Positions 22,228 to 30,794 of a stretch of DNA of 33,191 nucleotides are shown here, piece by piece. Every line of letters begins with the position of its first letter. Position 1 is the first letter of the stretch. The position numbers were made by a program, and so were the translations under genes. This DNA comes from DASUSH01 sp036375215 (GTDB lineage: Bacteria > Actinomycetota > Thermoleophilia > Solirubrobacterales > 70-9). The DNA lies in contig DASUSH010000058.1 in the NCBI GenBank assembly GCA_036375215.1, positions 1-33,191 on the forward strand, written 5' to 3'. A model generated the notes under the pieces. That model was not told where the DNA came from and ran no database searches. It was given only the letters and a program-made list of their open reading frames with translations.

Positions 22228-23262
22228 GTGGCCGATCCCCAGCCCCAGCCCTCGATCCCCGCCCGGATCATCGGCAGCGGCGCGCGGCGCGTCGGCAGGG
22301 TCGCCGGCGCCACGGGGCTCGACACGGCGCTCGAGGAGGCGATCGCCGACGCGGTCGTGCGAACGGTCGAGAGCCCGGCGTTCGAGCGCGCGCTCACCGA
22401 GGTCCTCGAGGGGCCCACGGTCGAGCGCGCCGTCGGCCAGGCGATGCGTTCGGAGGCGGTGGAGCGCGCCCTCACCGAGGCGATCGACAGCGAGATGATC
22501 GACCGCGTCTGGGAGCGCCTGCTCGCCTCCGACGAGGCCCAGAAGCTGGTCGAGCGGATCGCCGAGGCGCCCGAGGTGCGGGCGGCGATCGCGCAGCAGG
22601 GCGTCGGCCTGCTCTCCGACCTCGGCCGCCACATCGGGGAGGTCGCGCGCAAGGCGGACGACATCCTCGAGCGCTTCGCTCGGCGGATCACCTTCGCCAG
22701 GCCGCGGACCGAGCCCACCGACCGCGCCGGCGCGGTCACCCGTCTGCTGGCGCTGCTGGTCGACGCCGGCATCCTCAACCTCGCCGTGATCGGCACCGGC
22801 GCGGTGATCTCGTTCCTGATCGACTCGGTGTTCGGGGCGGGGACGCACCGCGAGGCGCCGATCGTCGCCCTCGGCATCGGCTCCTGGGTCTTCCTCGCCG
22901 GCCTCTACCTGACGACGTTCTGGCGCTTCGAGGGCGAGACGCCCGGGATGCGCTTCATCGGCCTCAACCTCGAGGTCGACGGCGTCGACGAGAAGCAGCT
23001 CGGCACCAGGAAGGCGCTGGGGCGATTGTTCTGGCTGCTCTTCTCGTTCGTCCCCCTGCTCGGGCTCCCGCTCCTCGGCGTCGCCCGCCGCGACGACCGC
23101 ACCGGGCTGCACGACCGCCGGACCGGCACGACGATCGTCTACAAGGACGCGGAGTCCCGCCTCGCGCCGTGGACGATCCAGGGCAGGGCGAAGATGGGCT
23201 CCGCGGCCAGGCCGGCGGCGAGGCCGGGCGAGCAGGGCGGCGGAGACGCGCGCAGCGTTTGA
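22228..23262 (+). CDS. RDD-domain membrane protein with long helical N-terminus
   Basis: A 344-aa protein. The first 165 residues are polar and probably helical, with repeated short units around VERAL/FERAL (SPAFERALTEVLEGPTVERAV and similar). The RDD domain occupies about residues 170-310: Arg and Asp in RLLALLVDAGILNL, two or three membrane helices, and ETPGMRFIGLNLEVDG with KALGRLFWLLFSFVPLLGLP. The tail is Gly/Ala/Arg-rich. RDD proteins are often linked to transport or ion homeostasis, but the role here is unknown. The gene follows the FtsX permease closely and starts with GTG. Its stop is 6 bases from that of the convergent propeller protein. Confidence 0.85.
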   Translation: MADPQPQPSIPARIIGSGARRVGRVAGATGLDTALEEAIADAVVRTVESPAFERALTEVLEGPTVERAVGQAMRSEAVERALTEAIDSEMIDRVWERLLASDEAQKLVERIAEAPEVRAAIAQQGVGLLSDLGRHIGEVARKADDILERFARRITFARPRTEPTDRAGAVTRLLALLVDAGILNLAVIGTGAVISFLIDSVFGAGTHREAPIVALGIGSWVFLAGLYLTTFWRFEGETPGMRFIGLNLEVDGVDEKQLGTRKALGRLFWLLFSFVPLLGLPLLGVARRDDRTGLHDRRTGTTIVYKDAESRLAPWTIQGRAKMGSAARPAARPGEQGGGDARSV

Positions 23263-23268
23263 GAACCG

Positions 23269-25029
23269 TCAGGGGGTCCGGCCCTTGGACGGCTCGTCGT
23301 CCTTCCCCTTCCCCTCCTCGTCCACCTCGCAGCCCTTGAGCTTGTCGTCGCCGGCGGCGCCGTCGCAGCGGTCCTTGGCGGAGCCGCCGTTCAGCTTGTC
23401 GTCGTCGCCGCCGCCGTCGAGCTCGTCCTTGCCGCCGTTGCCCTCGAGCTTGTCGGGGTCGGCGGAGCCGCGGATCTCGTCGGCGCCGCCCCCGCCCTTC
23501 ACCTTGTCCTTGCCGGACGCGCCCTTCACCACGTCGTCGCCGGCGCCCGCGCAGATGCGGTCGTTGCCCTTGCCGGCCTTGATCTCCTCGGCGTCGACGG
23601 AGCCAAGGATCACGTCGTTGCCGGTTGTGCCCTTGGTGACGGTCCCGGCGGCGGCGACCATCGTCACCCGCTTGCCGAGGCACTTTCCGAGCTTCGGGAC
23701 GGCCGAGGCCCAGACGTCGGAGGGCGGTACCGAGGAGCCGCTGCCCGCGGTGCCGGCGTCGGCCTGGTAGGCGACGAGCATGCCGTCGCTCGCGATCTGC
23801 GCCTCGAACGAGCGGTTGTACGGGTTGACGAGCGCCGGGCTGAGCGCCTCGGTCGAGAAGGTCTGGCGATCGCGCACGTAGACGTCGAGCGTCCCGTCGG
23901 TGTCGTCGGGATCGAGGTTCGACGCGGCCGACTGGAAGGCGACGTAGCGGGCGTCCGCCGACACCGCCGGCTCGGACGAGCCCGGGACGCCCTTGGCACC
24001 CACGGCCCCCGAGGCGCGGCTGATCAGCTCGAGCTCGCCGGTCGACATGTCGCGCAGGTAGACGTCGGCGTCGGGGAGGGTGTCGTCGGGATGCAGGTTG
24101 TTGGACTGCGAGTCGAAGGCGATCGCGTTGCCGTCGGCCGAGATCGAGACGAAGGTCGAGCGCGCGTTGCCCTTCGCCCCGGCGCCGGCGGCGCGGCTGA
24201 CCAGCACGGTCTCGCCGGTCTGCAGGTCGCGCGCGTAGATGTCCTCGATCGCGTCGGTGTCCTCGGGGGCGAGGTTCGTCGACTCCGAGCGGAAGGCGAC
24301 GCGCCGGCCGTCCCCGGAGATCACCGGGAACTCCGAGAAGCCGTTCCCCTTGGCCCCCGCCACGCCGCTCGCCCGGCTGACCAGGATCGTCTCGTTGGTG
24401 TTCAGGTCGCGGACGTAGACGTCCGGGATGGCGTCCGTGTCCTCCGGGCTCAGGTTGGTCGCCTCGGAGCGGAACGCGACCCGCCGGCCGTCGGCGGAGA
24501 TCGAGGCGTTGAAGGAACCGGCGTTGCCCTTCGGGCCGACCGCCGTCGAGGCGCGGCTCACCAGGATCGTCTCGTTCGTCTGGAGGTCGCGGAGATAGAT
24601 GTCCTCGAGCGTGTCGGTGTCCTCGGGGACGAGGTTCGTCGCGTTCGAGCGGAAGACGACGTAGCGGCCGTTCGCCGAGATCCGCGGGTTGTACGAGTCG
24701 CGGGCGCCCTTCGCCCCCGTCGGCCCGCTGGCGCGGCTCACCAGGGTCACCTGGCCGGTCTGGCGGTCGCGCACGTAGATGTCGCGGACCGTGTCGGTGT
24801 CGTCGGGCACGATGTTCGTCGCCTCCGAGCGGAACGCCACGAAGCGGCCGTCCTGCGAGACCGAGGGGAAGAGCGAGGGACCGTCGCCGGCCGAGCCGTC
24901 GGGCGCGGCACTGACCAGCTCCGGCGCTTTCACGTTCGCCCCCGAGGCGATCCCGCAGAGCACCACGGCCAGCGCCGCCACCGCGCCGGCGGCGAGAATC
25001 CCTGCGCGTCGTGTGCGGACTCCGCTCAT
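23269..25029 (-). CDS. Secreted seven-bladed TolB/PD40-like propeller protein with RTX-like tail
   Basis: A 586-aa secreted protein of unknown function. A signal peptide spans about residues 1-31 (LAVVLCGIASGA). Seven blades of about 60 residues follow, each built on S-x-DGRxVAFRSxATNLxPEDTD...DIYVRDxQTxxTxLVSRA. The last blade is the most degraded. From about residue 455 an RTX-like calcium-binding region has around nine imperfect nonapeptides (TGNDVILG, KGNDRICAGAGDDVV, GGKDELDGGGDDDKLNGG). The C-terminus is Lys/Glu/Asp-rich. The start ATG at 25029 opens the signal peptide. A similar tail ends the hydrolase at 6540-8777. A role in binding surface glycans or protein partners is possible but unproven. 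Confidence 0.85.
   Translation of the reverse strand: MSGVRTRRAGILAAGAVAALAVVLCGIASGANVKAPELVSAAPDGSAGDGPSLFPSVSQDGRFVAFRSEATNIVPDDTDTVRDIYVRDRQTGQVTLVSRASGPTGAKGARDSYNPRISANGRYVVFRSNATNLVPEDTDTLEDIYLRDLQTNETILVSRASTAVGPKGNAGSFNASISADGRRVAFRSEATNLSPEDTDAIPDVYVRDLNTNETILVSRASGVAGAKGNGFSEFPVISGDGRRVAFRSESTNLAPEDTDAIEDIYARDLQTGETVLVSRAAGAGAKGNARSTFVSISADGNAIAFDSQSNNLHPDDTLPDADVYLRDMSTGELELISRASGAVGAKGVPGSSEPAVSADARYVAFQSAASNLDPDDTDGTLDVYVRDRQTFSTEALSPALVNPYNRSFEAQIASDGMLVAYQADAGTAGSGSSVPPSDVWASAVPKLGKCLGKRVTMVAAAGTVTKGTTGNDVILGSVDAEEIKAGKGNDRICAGAGDDVVKGASGKDKVKGGGGADEIRGSADPDKLEGNGGKDELDGGGDDDKLNGGSAKDRCDGAAGDDKLKGCEVDEEGKGKDDEPSKGRTP
23830..24890 (-). repeat. Tandem coding repeat of about 177-180 bp (propeller blades)
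   Basis: The blades of the propeller protein are recognisable at DNA level. For example, the stretch encoding VSRA recurs near 24015, 24192, 24372, 24551 and 24731, a period of 177-180 bases. The similarity suggests relatively recent duplication of blades 1-6 or homogenisation between them. Confidence 0.7.
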
Positions 25030-25106
25030 GAACTCGGGAGCCTGCCCAGGCTGAGCGCTCCCAAACCGCCAACGCGGGGCTGGGCGAAAGGTTGCGGCGG
25101 CGGGCC

Positions 25107-27032
25107 TCAGGCCTCGCGCTCCAGCACCACCATCGCCATGTCGTCGGCGAAGCGGCCCCCTGCGAACTCGAGCAGGGTCGAGCGCGCCTTGCGCACCGCG
25201 GCCGCGGGGTCGTCGACGCCGCTGAAGACCTCGGCCAAGCGGGCCTCGCCGAGCCGGCCGTCGCTGCCGGAGAGCTCGAACAGGCCGTCGGTGTAGAGGA
25301 CGAGCTGCTCGCCGGGCCGGAGCACGCGCTCCTCCAGCTCCCAGATAGCCTCCTCGAAGGCCCCGAGGATCGAGCCCCGCGGCCCCCAGGGCTCGGCGCG
25401 GCCGCCGGCTACGACGAGCGGCGGCGGATGGCCGGCCGAGCAGACCCGGATCGACCCGTCCGGCCGGAGCAGGACCAGGGCCGCGGTGCATAGCTCCACC
25501 CCCTCGCGCTCGAGGAGCCACGCGTTCAGGCGGTCGAGCGCGTCGATCGGGTCGTCGGACATCGCTCCCGCCGTCCGCAGCGTGTAGCGCGCCATCGCGG
25601 TCAGCGCCGCGGCGTCGACGCCGCGGCCGCCGACGTCGCCGATCACCACGAGCCAGCCCTCTCGCGCCTCGAACGCGTCGTAGAAGTCGCCACCGACCAG
25701 GCCGCCCTCGGACGCCGGCTCGTACATGGTCGCGGAGCGCCAGCCCGGGATCGGGGGCAGCTCCGGCGGCCGCAGCGCCTGCTCGAGGGTCCGCGCGGCC
25801 CGCGAGCGCTCCTCGAACATGCGCGCGTTCTGGATCGCGACGCTGGCGCGGCGGGCGAGCTCGTCGGCGACGTCGAGGTCGTGCTCGGTGAGCCGGCGCC
25901 CTTCGTCGGAGGTGACGAACGAGATCGTGCCGAGGAACTCGTCGCCGGCGAACATCGGGGCCCCGATCGCGGAGCGCAGCCCGATCTCCTTGATCAGCCG
26001 GTAGTGCTCGTCGTCCTGGGCGGACTCCCGGAGCAGCTCGTCGGTCACCTCGATCACGGTCGCCCCGCCGGCCTCGACCACCATTCGCGTGCCCGGGTCG
26101 TCGATCCGGGACGGGTAGCGCGCGTTCAGCTCGTGCGCGAAACGGACCTTGTCGGGGTCCGCGTGGGCCACGGCGACCTGGTCCATCGAGCCGTCCTGGC
26201 GCGGCATCGAGACCCCGCACCAGTCGGCGAAGCGCGGCACGGCCATCCGCGCGACCTCCTGGAGCGTCGCCTCGTAGTCGAGCGAGGAGGCGAGCGCATC
26301 GCTGGCCTCGGCGAGCAGCCGCTGGGCGATCTCCGCGCGCTTGGTCTCGGTCATGTCCTCGATCACGTTGATCGCCCGGCGCCCGCGGCCCTCCGGGCCG
26401 GCGATCGAGGTGGCCTTGACGATCTGCCAGCGCTCCTCGCCGGTCGCCTTGTTGACCGCGCGGATCGTCAGCGGCTGCGGGTCCTCGCCGCGGAGGGCCT
26501 GGCGGCCGGGGAGCCGCCGCGGGTCGAGGGGCGCGCCGTCCTCCGTGAACGACTCGAAGCGGGCGACGAGATCCTCCGGGCGCGTCGCCAGGAGCTCCTC
26601 GGCGCTCGCGCAGCCGAGCAGCTCCGCGGCGGCGTTGTTCGCGTAGACGAGGCCGCCATGCTCGTCCTGGACGGTGACCGCGTCGGCGAGGTTGCCGAGG
26701 GCGGCGTCGAGCTCCTCGCGCGCTTCGCTGACCGCCTCGCGCTGGCGCGCGGCGAAGACCGCGAAGACCCCGCCCACCAGGACGGCGAGGTCGCGGATCA
26801 GATACGACTCGAGCGAGCCGGCGTCGGTCCACGCCCGGCTGCAGACCGCCGCCGCGAGGGCGAGGACGCCGACGACGGCCACCGTCCGCGGCGGCGCCGC
26901 CAACGCGACCAGGAACACGGGCAGCATGAAGGTGGCGGTGAGCGCCTCCGAGTCCGTGGTGACGTCGGTGGCGATCAGCGCCGCGAGGAGGCCCAGTCCG
27001 AGGGCGAGCGCGCGCGTGGAGGTCAGGCGCAT
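25107..27032 (-). CDS. Membrane-anchored PAS-GAF-SpoIIE (PP2C) serine phosphatase
   Basis: A 641-aa signalling protein. About three to four hydrophobic helices span residues 8-95. A PAS domain follows (about 105-225, GNLADAVTVQDEHGGLVYANNAAAELLG), then a GAF domain (about 240-400, ending VAIQNARMFEERSRA) and a SpoIIE/PP2C phosphatase domain (about 415-640). Metal-binding acidic residues are visible in VGGDFYDAF, VIGDVGGRG and LYTDGLFE, and FADDMAMVVL closes the domain. Such proteins usually dephosphorylate an anti-sigma-factor antagonist (RsbV type), linking an input to a sigma factor. No kinase or antagonist gene is adjacent, so the pathway is inferred. Confidence 0.92.
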   Translation of the reverse strand: MRLTSTRALALGLGLLAALIATDVTTDSEALTATFMLPVFLVALAAPPRTVAVVGVLALAAAVCSRAWTDAGSLESYLIRDLAVLVGGVFAVFAARQREAVSEAREELDAALGNLADAVTVQDEHGGLVYANNAAAELLGCASAEELLATRPEDLVARFESFTEDGAPLDPRRLPGRQALRGEDPQPLTIRAVNKATGEERWQIVKATSIAGPEGRGRRAINVIEDMTETKRAEIAQRLLAEASDALASSLDYEATLQEVARMAVPRFADWCGVSMPRQDGSMDQVAVAHADPDKVRFAHELNARYPSRIDDPGTRMVVEAGGATVIEVTDELLRESAQDDEHYRLIKEIGLRSAIGAPMFAGDEFLGTISFVTSDEGRRLTEHDLDVADELARRASVAIQNARMFEERSRAARTLEQALRPPELPPIPGWRSATMYEPASEGGLVGGDFYDAFEAREGWLVVIGDVGGRGVDAAALTAMARYTLRTAGAMSDDPIDALDRLNAWLLEREGVELCTAALVLLRPDGSIRVCSAGHPPPLVVAGGRAEPWGPRGSILGAFEEAIWELEERVLRPGEQLVLYTDGLFELSGSDGRLGEARLAEVFSGVDDPAAAVRKARSTLLEFAGGRFADDMAMVVLEREA

Positions 27033-27219
27033 GGCGGCAAGCTATCCCGAGCCCGCCCGCGACGGCGGAGAGCTCGGGCCGGTCCACGGTGCCGCCGCTC
27101 CGCGCTGCGGGTTCGCGGGGCAAGCGGACTGGCATAGGCTGGCCGGGAATGGAGGCCGACGCCGAGTTCTACGCCCAGGCGATCAGCTCGTCCTGGTGAT
27201 CACCGACCCGATCACCTGA

Positions 27220-27795
27220 GTGACCCCGCCCCTGCAACTGGTGCTCGTCCGTCACGGGGAGACGGAGTGGAGCCGTGAGAAGAAGCACACCGGCAGGTCC
27301 GACCTGCCGCTGACGGCGAACGGCGAGGCGGAGGCGAGAGCCGTCGCGCCTCTCCTCGCCGGCTACGACTTCGCCCGGGTGGTCTCGAGCCCGCTCTCGC
27401 GGGCGCGCGAGACCTGCCGTCTCGCGGGGTTCGACGACCGCGCCGAAACCGACGAGAACCTGCTCGAGTGGGATTACGGCGAGTACGACGGCGTGCGCAC
27501 GGGCGAGATCCGCGCGACGCGACCCGGCTGGGTCCTCTGGCGCGACGGCTGTCCCGGCGGCGAATCGCCCGCCGACGTCGGCGCCCGCGCGGACGCCTTC
27601 CTCGCCGGCCTCGCCGGCCAGTCCGGCGACGTCGCCGTGTTCGGCCACGGCCACATGCTGCGCGTGATCGCCGCCCGCTGGCTCGAGCTCGAGCCGGCCG
27701 CCGGCGCCCGCTTCGCGCTCGGCACGGCGAGGATGAGCGTGCTCGGCTGGGAGCACGACTGGCACACGATCCGGACCTGGAACGCACGCGGATAG
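27220..27795 (+). CDS. Histidine phosphatase (phosphoglycerate mutase-like) family protein
   Basis: A 191-aa enzyme of the histidine phosphatase superfamily. It has the RHGE motif (VLVRHGETEW, catalytic His12), the second Arg in SSPLSRARET, the acid/base Glu in LLEWDYGEYDG and the second catalytic His in VFGHGHMLR. Its length and motifs fit small broad-specificity phosphatases (CobC/GpmB-like) better than the true glycolytic mutase. The GTG start at 27220 is directly before the RHG domain. It is followed by two palindromic repeats and is convergent with the pgi operon. Confidence 0.9.
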   Translation: MTPPLQLVLVRHGETEWSREKKHTGRSDLPLTANGEAEARAVAPLLAGYDFARVVSSPLSRARETCRLAGFDDRAETDENLLEWDYGEYDGVRTGEIRATRPGWVLWRDGCPGGESPADVGARADAFLAGLAGQSGDVAVFGHGHMLRVIAARWLELEPAAGARFALGTARMSVLGWEHDWHTIRTWNARG

Positions 27796-27860
27796 GGGTC
27801 TGACCCCAAAGGGACAGGCCGACCTGCCACCTGAGGGGTCTGACCCCAAAGGGACAGGTC
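27794..27860. repeat. Tandem pair of 27-bp repeats with a GGGGTCTGACCCC palindrome
   Basis: Two copies of a 27-bp unit (27794-27820 and 27834-27860, 40 bases apart) differ at one position. Each starts with AGGGGTCTGACCCC and continues AAAGGGACAGG. The 13-bp palindrome can form a hairpin on either strand, so the pair may act as a bidirectional terminator between the histidine phosphatase and pgi. Short dispersed palindromes of this kind (GGGGTC-GACCCC) occur in many bacterial genomes; whether this one is dispersed cannot be seen here. Confidence 0.85.
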
Positions 27861-27910
27861 CGCTCCCGAGCGGGGGCCCGGACCGGTGACGACGACGAGC
27901 GGCTCGGCCG

Positions 27911-29524
27911 TCAGCGCGCTTCGCGGTAGCGGCGGATCAGCTCGGTCGTCGAGCTGTCGTGCTCGTGGCTCGCCTCGCCCTTGAGCTCGGGGATGATCCG
28001 CTTCGCGAGCGCCTTGCCGAGCTCGACGCCCCACTGGTCGAACGAGTTGATCCCCCAGACCGTGCCCTGCGTGAAGACGCTGTGCTCGTACAGCGCGATC
28101 AGCCGCCCGAGGGTTGACGGGCTGAGCTCGCCGGCGAGGATCGTGTTCGAGGGCCGGTTGCCCGCGAAGACGCGGTGGGGCACCAGCTCCTCGGCCGTCC
28201 CCTCGGCGCGCACCTGCTCCGGCGGCTTGCCGAAGGCGAGCGCCTCGGCCTGGGCGAGCACGTTCGCGATCAGCAGGTCGTGGTGGTCGCCGAGCGGGTT
28301 GAGCGTCCGCTGGAAGGCGATGAAGTCGGCGGGGATCAGCTTCGTCCCCTGGTGGATCAGCTGGTAGAAGGAGTGCTGGCCGTTGGTCCCCGGCTCGCCC
28401 CAGTAGATCGCGCCCGTCTCGTAGTCGACGCGCGAGCCGTCGAGCCGTACCGACTTCCCGTTCGACTCCATGGTGAGCTGCTGGAGGTAGGCGGGGAAGC
28501 GCTTCAGGTACTGCTCGTAGGGGAAGACGCCAACGGTCTGCGCGCCGAAGAAGTCGCCGTACCAGACCGCGAGCATCCCCATCAGCGCCGGCAGGTTGCG
28601 ATCGGTAGGCGCCTCTAGGAAGTGCTCGTCCATCGCGTGGAAGCCGGCGAGCAGCTCGGCGAATGCCTCGGGCCCGATCGCGAGCATCGTCGACAGCCCG
28701 ATCGCGGAGTCCATCGAGTAGCGGCCGCCGACCCACTCCCAGAACCCGAACATGTTGGCGGTGTCGATCCCGAACTTCGAGACCTCCTCCGCGTTGGTCG
28801 AGACCGCCACGAAGTGCTTCGCGATCGCCTCGTCGTCGCCGAGCGCCGCCAGCGTCCACTCGCGCGCGGTGTGGGCATTGGTCATCGTCTCGAGCGTCGT
28901 GAAGGTCTTCGAGGAGACGACGAAGAGCGTCTCCGCGGCGTCGAGGTCGCGGGTCGCCTCGGCGAAGTCCGTGCCGTCGACGTTGGAGACGAAGCGGAAG
29001 GTAATGTCGCGGCGCGAGTAGTGGCGGAGGGCCTCGTAGGCCATCACCGGGCCGAGGTCGGAGCCGCCGATCCCGATGTTGATCACGTTGCGGATCGGCT
29101 TGCCGGTGTGCCCCTTCCACTCCCCGCTCCGCACGCGCTCGGAGAACGCTCCCATCCGGTCGAGCACGTCGTGGACCTCCTTGACGACGTCGGTGCCCTC
29201 GACGATCAGCGAGCGCTCGCGCGGCATGCGCAGCGCGACGTGCAGGACCGAGCGGTCCTCGGTCGAGTTGATGCGGTCGCCGCGGAACATCGCCGCGCGC
29301 CGTTCCGCCAGCCCGACCTCCTCGGCGAGCGAGACGAGCAGCCCGACGGTCTCCTCGGTGATCCGGTTCTTGGAGTAGTCGAGGTAGAGGCCGGCGCCTT
29401 CGGCGACGAGCTTGGTCCCGCGCTCCGGGTCGGCGGCGAAGAGGTCGCGCAGGTGAACGTCCGCGACCTCGCCGTGGTGGCGCTCGAGGGCCTGCCAGGA
29501 CGCGAGCTCGCGCGGTGAGCTCAT
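27911..29524 (-). CDS. pgi: Glucose-6-phosphate isomerase
   Basis: Interconverts glucose 6-phosphate and fructose 6-phosphate in the cytoplasm. The protein is 537 aa. Substrate-binding segments are NIGIGGSDLGP, VSSKTFTT and GGRYSMDSAIGL. The catalytic Glu lies in MESNGKSV and the catalytic His in GEPGTNGQHSFYQLIHQ. The family signature near the end is DLLIANVLAQAEALAFG, and the C-terminal Lys lies in NSFDQWGVELGK. I chose the ATG at 29524, where homology begins and which overlaps (ATGA) the stop of the upstream sugar-porter remnant; the long in-frame extension is not protein-like. It is last in the tkt-tal-pgi operon. Confidence 0.96.
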   Translation of the reverse strand: MSSPRELASWQALERHHGEVADVHLRDLFAADPERGTKLVAEGAGLYLDYSKNRITEETVGLLVSLAEEVGLAERRAAMFRGDRINSTEDRSVLHVALRMPRERSLIVEGTDVVKEVHDVLDRMGAFSERVRSGEWKGHTGKPIRNVINIGIGGSDLGPVMAYEALRHYSRRDITFRFVSNVDGTDFAEATRDLDAAETLFVVSSKTFTTLETMTNAHTAREWTLAALGDDEAIAKHFVAVSTNAEEVSKFGIDTANMFGFWEWVGGRYSMDSAIGLSTMLAIGPEAFAELLAGFHAMDEHFLEAPTDRNLPALMGMLAVWYGDFFGAQTVGVFPYEQYLKRFPAYLQQLTMESNGKSVRLDGSRVDYETGAIYWGEPGTNGQHSFYQLIHQGTKLIPADFIAFQRTLNPLGDHHDLLIANVLAQAEALAFGKPPEQVRAEGTAEELVPHRVFAGNRPSNTILAGELSPSTLGRLIALYEHSVFTQGTVWGINSFDQWGVELGKALAKRIIPELKGEASHEHDSSTTELIRRYREAR

Positions 29525-29679
29525 CGCGCGATGGCCGGGGGGCGCTCGAGCCAGAAGGCGCCCGAGCGGGCGAGCAGGTCGATCAGCGGCAGGAAGGTCA
29601 GCGCGACGATGAAGTCGAGGGTCCAGTTCGCCATCGTGCCGGCGGCCGCGGCCTTGGAGCGGACCCGCAGCGGGTGGAG
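29521..29679 (-). pseudogene. Remnant of an MFS sugar-porter gene between tal and pgi
   Basis: The 182 bases between tal and pgi are not empty. One minus-strand frame reads PLRVRSKAAAAGTMANW and then a hydrophobic FIVALTFLPLIDLLARSGAFWL, ending ERPPAIAR and a stop that overlaps the pgi start. This matches the TM10-TM11 region of sugar porters such as GalP, where PLxxRxxxxxxxTxxNW...IVxxTFL...LxxxxxFW recurs. Everything before and the expected TM12 and PETKG tail after are missing. An ATG at 29634 would give a 37-residue peptide that may still be translated and couple to pgi. The homology call is by eye. Confidence 0.65.
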
Positions 29680-29705
29680 CTGTCGATTGTGGCGGCCATC
29701 GCGGT

Positions 29706-30794
29706 CTAGCTGCTCGCCGCGACCGCCTCCCGCTTGGACTCGAGCGTGCCGAGCATCTCGTTCCAGGACTTGCTGAACGCGTCCTTGCCCTCCTGCTGGA
29801 GGCGAGCCGCCAGCGCGTCCGTGTCGATCCCGGCGGCGTTGAACTGGGCGAGGACGTCGGCCGCGTCGCCGCCGTCGATGGGCAGCGGCTCACCGACCGT
29901 GCCGTGGTCCGCGAACGCGGTCAGGGTCGGCTCCGGCATCGTGTTGATCGTCTGCGGAGCCGCGAGCGCGTCGATGTACATCGTGTCCGGCGCGTCCGGG
30001 TCCTTCGTCCCGGTGCTCGCGAACAGGAGGCGCTGGGGGCGCGCCCCCTCGTTCGCGAGGCGCTGGGAGCGGTCCGAGGCGATGAGCTCGCGGTACGCCT
30101 CGTAGCAGTCCGCGCCGACCGCGATCCCGAGGCGGTTGCGCAAGTCGTCGCCGACCTCGTCCGCGACCGCGACGTCCCAGCGAGAGAGGAAGACCGAGGC
30201 GACCGAGGGGATCGCGGGCGACAGGCCGTCCTCGATCCGCCGCTCGAGCCCGCGCATGTAGGCGTCGGCCGCCGCGAGGTACTGCTCGCGGTCGAAGAGG
30301 AGGGTGACGTTGACCGGGATCCCGGCGTGGATCGACTTCTCGATCGCGGGGAGGCCGGCGGGCGTGCCCGGGATCTTGATGAAGAAGTTGGCGGCCCCTC
30401 GCGAGTACAGCTCGGCGACCTGCCTGATCGTCGCCTCGGTGTCGTCGGCGAGGAGCGGCGAGACCTCGAGCGAGACCCGGCCGTCGACGCCATCGGTGCG
30501 CTCGTTCACCGGCTCGAACAGCTTCGCCGCGCGGGTCAGGTCCGCGATCGCGAGCTCGAAGAAGAGCTCCTCTCCGGTGACGCCCTGCTCCTGGAGGTCG
30601 GAGATCTGCTCGTCGTAGGCGTCGCCCCCGCCGATCGCCTTGTCGAAGATCGTCGGGTTCGAGGTCTGGCCGGTGACCGAGAGCTCGTCGATGTAGCCGG
30701 CGAGCACCCCCTCGTCGAGCATCTTGCGCGTGATGTTGTCGACCCACAGGCTCTGGCCGAGGTCGTGCAGCCGCTTCGTCGCCTTCTCGCTCAC
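29706..30794 (-). CDS. tal: Transaldolase
   Basis: Transfers a dihydroxyacetone unit between sugar phosphates in the non-oxidative pentose phosphate pathway. The protein is 362 aa, of the longer type found in mycobacteria and related actinobacteria. Marks are the N-terminal GQSLWVDNITRKML and TGQTSNPTIFDKAI, and the Schiff-base Lys in NFFIKIPGTPAGL. PVNVTLLFDREQY and ASTGTKDP complete the barrel motifs. The GTG start overlaps the transketolase stop (GTGA), showing translational coupling. Downstream lies the sugar-porter remnant, then pgi. Confidence 0.96.
   Translation of the reverse strand: MSEKATKRLHDLGQSLWVDNITRKMLDEGVLAGYIDELSVTGQTSNPTIFDKAIGGGDAYDEQISDLQEQGVTGEELFFELAIADLTRAAKLFEPVNERTDGVDGRVSLEVSPLLADDTEATIRQVAELYSRGAANFFIKIPGTPAGLPAIEKSIHAGIPVNVTLLFDREQYLAAADAYMRGLERRIEDGLSPAIPSVASVFLSRWDVAVADEVGDDLRNRLGIAVGADCYEAYRELIASDRSQRLANEGARPQRLLFASTGTKDPDAPDTMYIDALAAPQTINTMPEPTLTAFADHGTVGEPLPIDGGDAADVLAQFNAAGIDTDALAARLQQEGKDAFSKSWNEMLGTLESKREAVAASS

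Noticed and set aside
25030..27135. Upstream in-frame extension of the propeller protein through the phosphatase gene
   Set aside because: The extension is out of frame with the real PAS-GAF-SpoIIE protein and Arg-rich; the propeller protein has its own ATG and signal peptide at 25029.
27149..27199. A 16-codon ORF before the histidine phosphatase gene
   Set aside because: It has no convincing ribosome site or recognisable peptide, and no attenuator structure follows; chance is sufficient.
29525..29893. Upstream in-frame extension of pgi by about 120 codons
   Set aside because: It is low-complexity Ser/Arg/Pro sequence overlapping tal and the sugar-porter remnant in another frame; Pgi homology starts at 29524.
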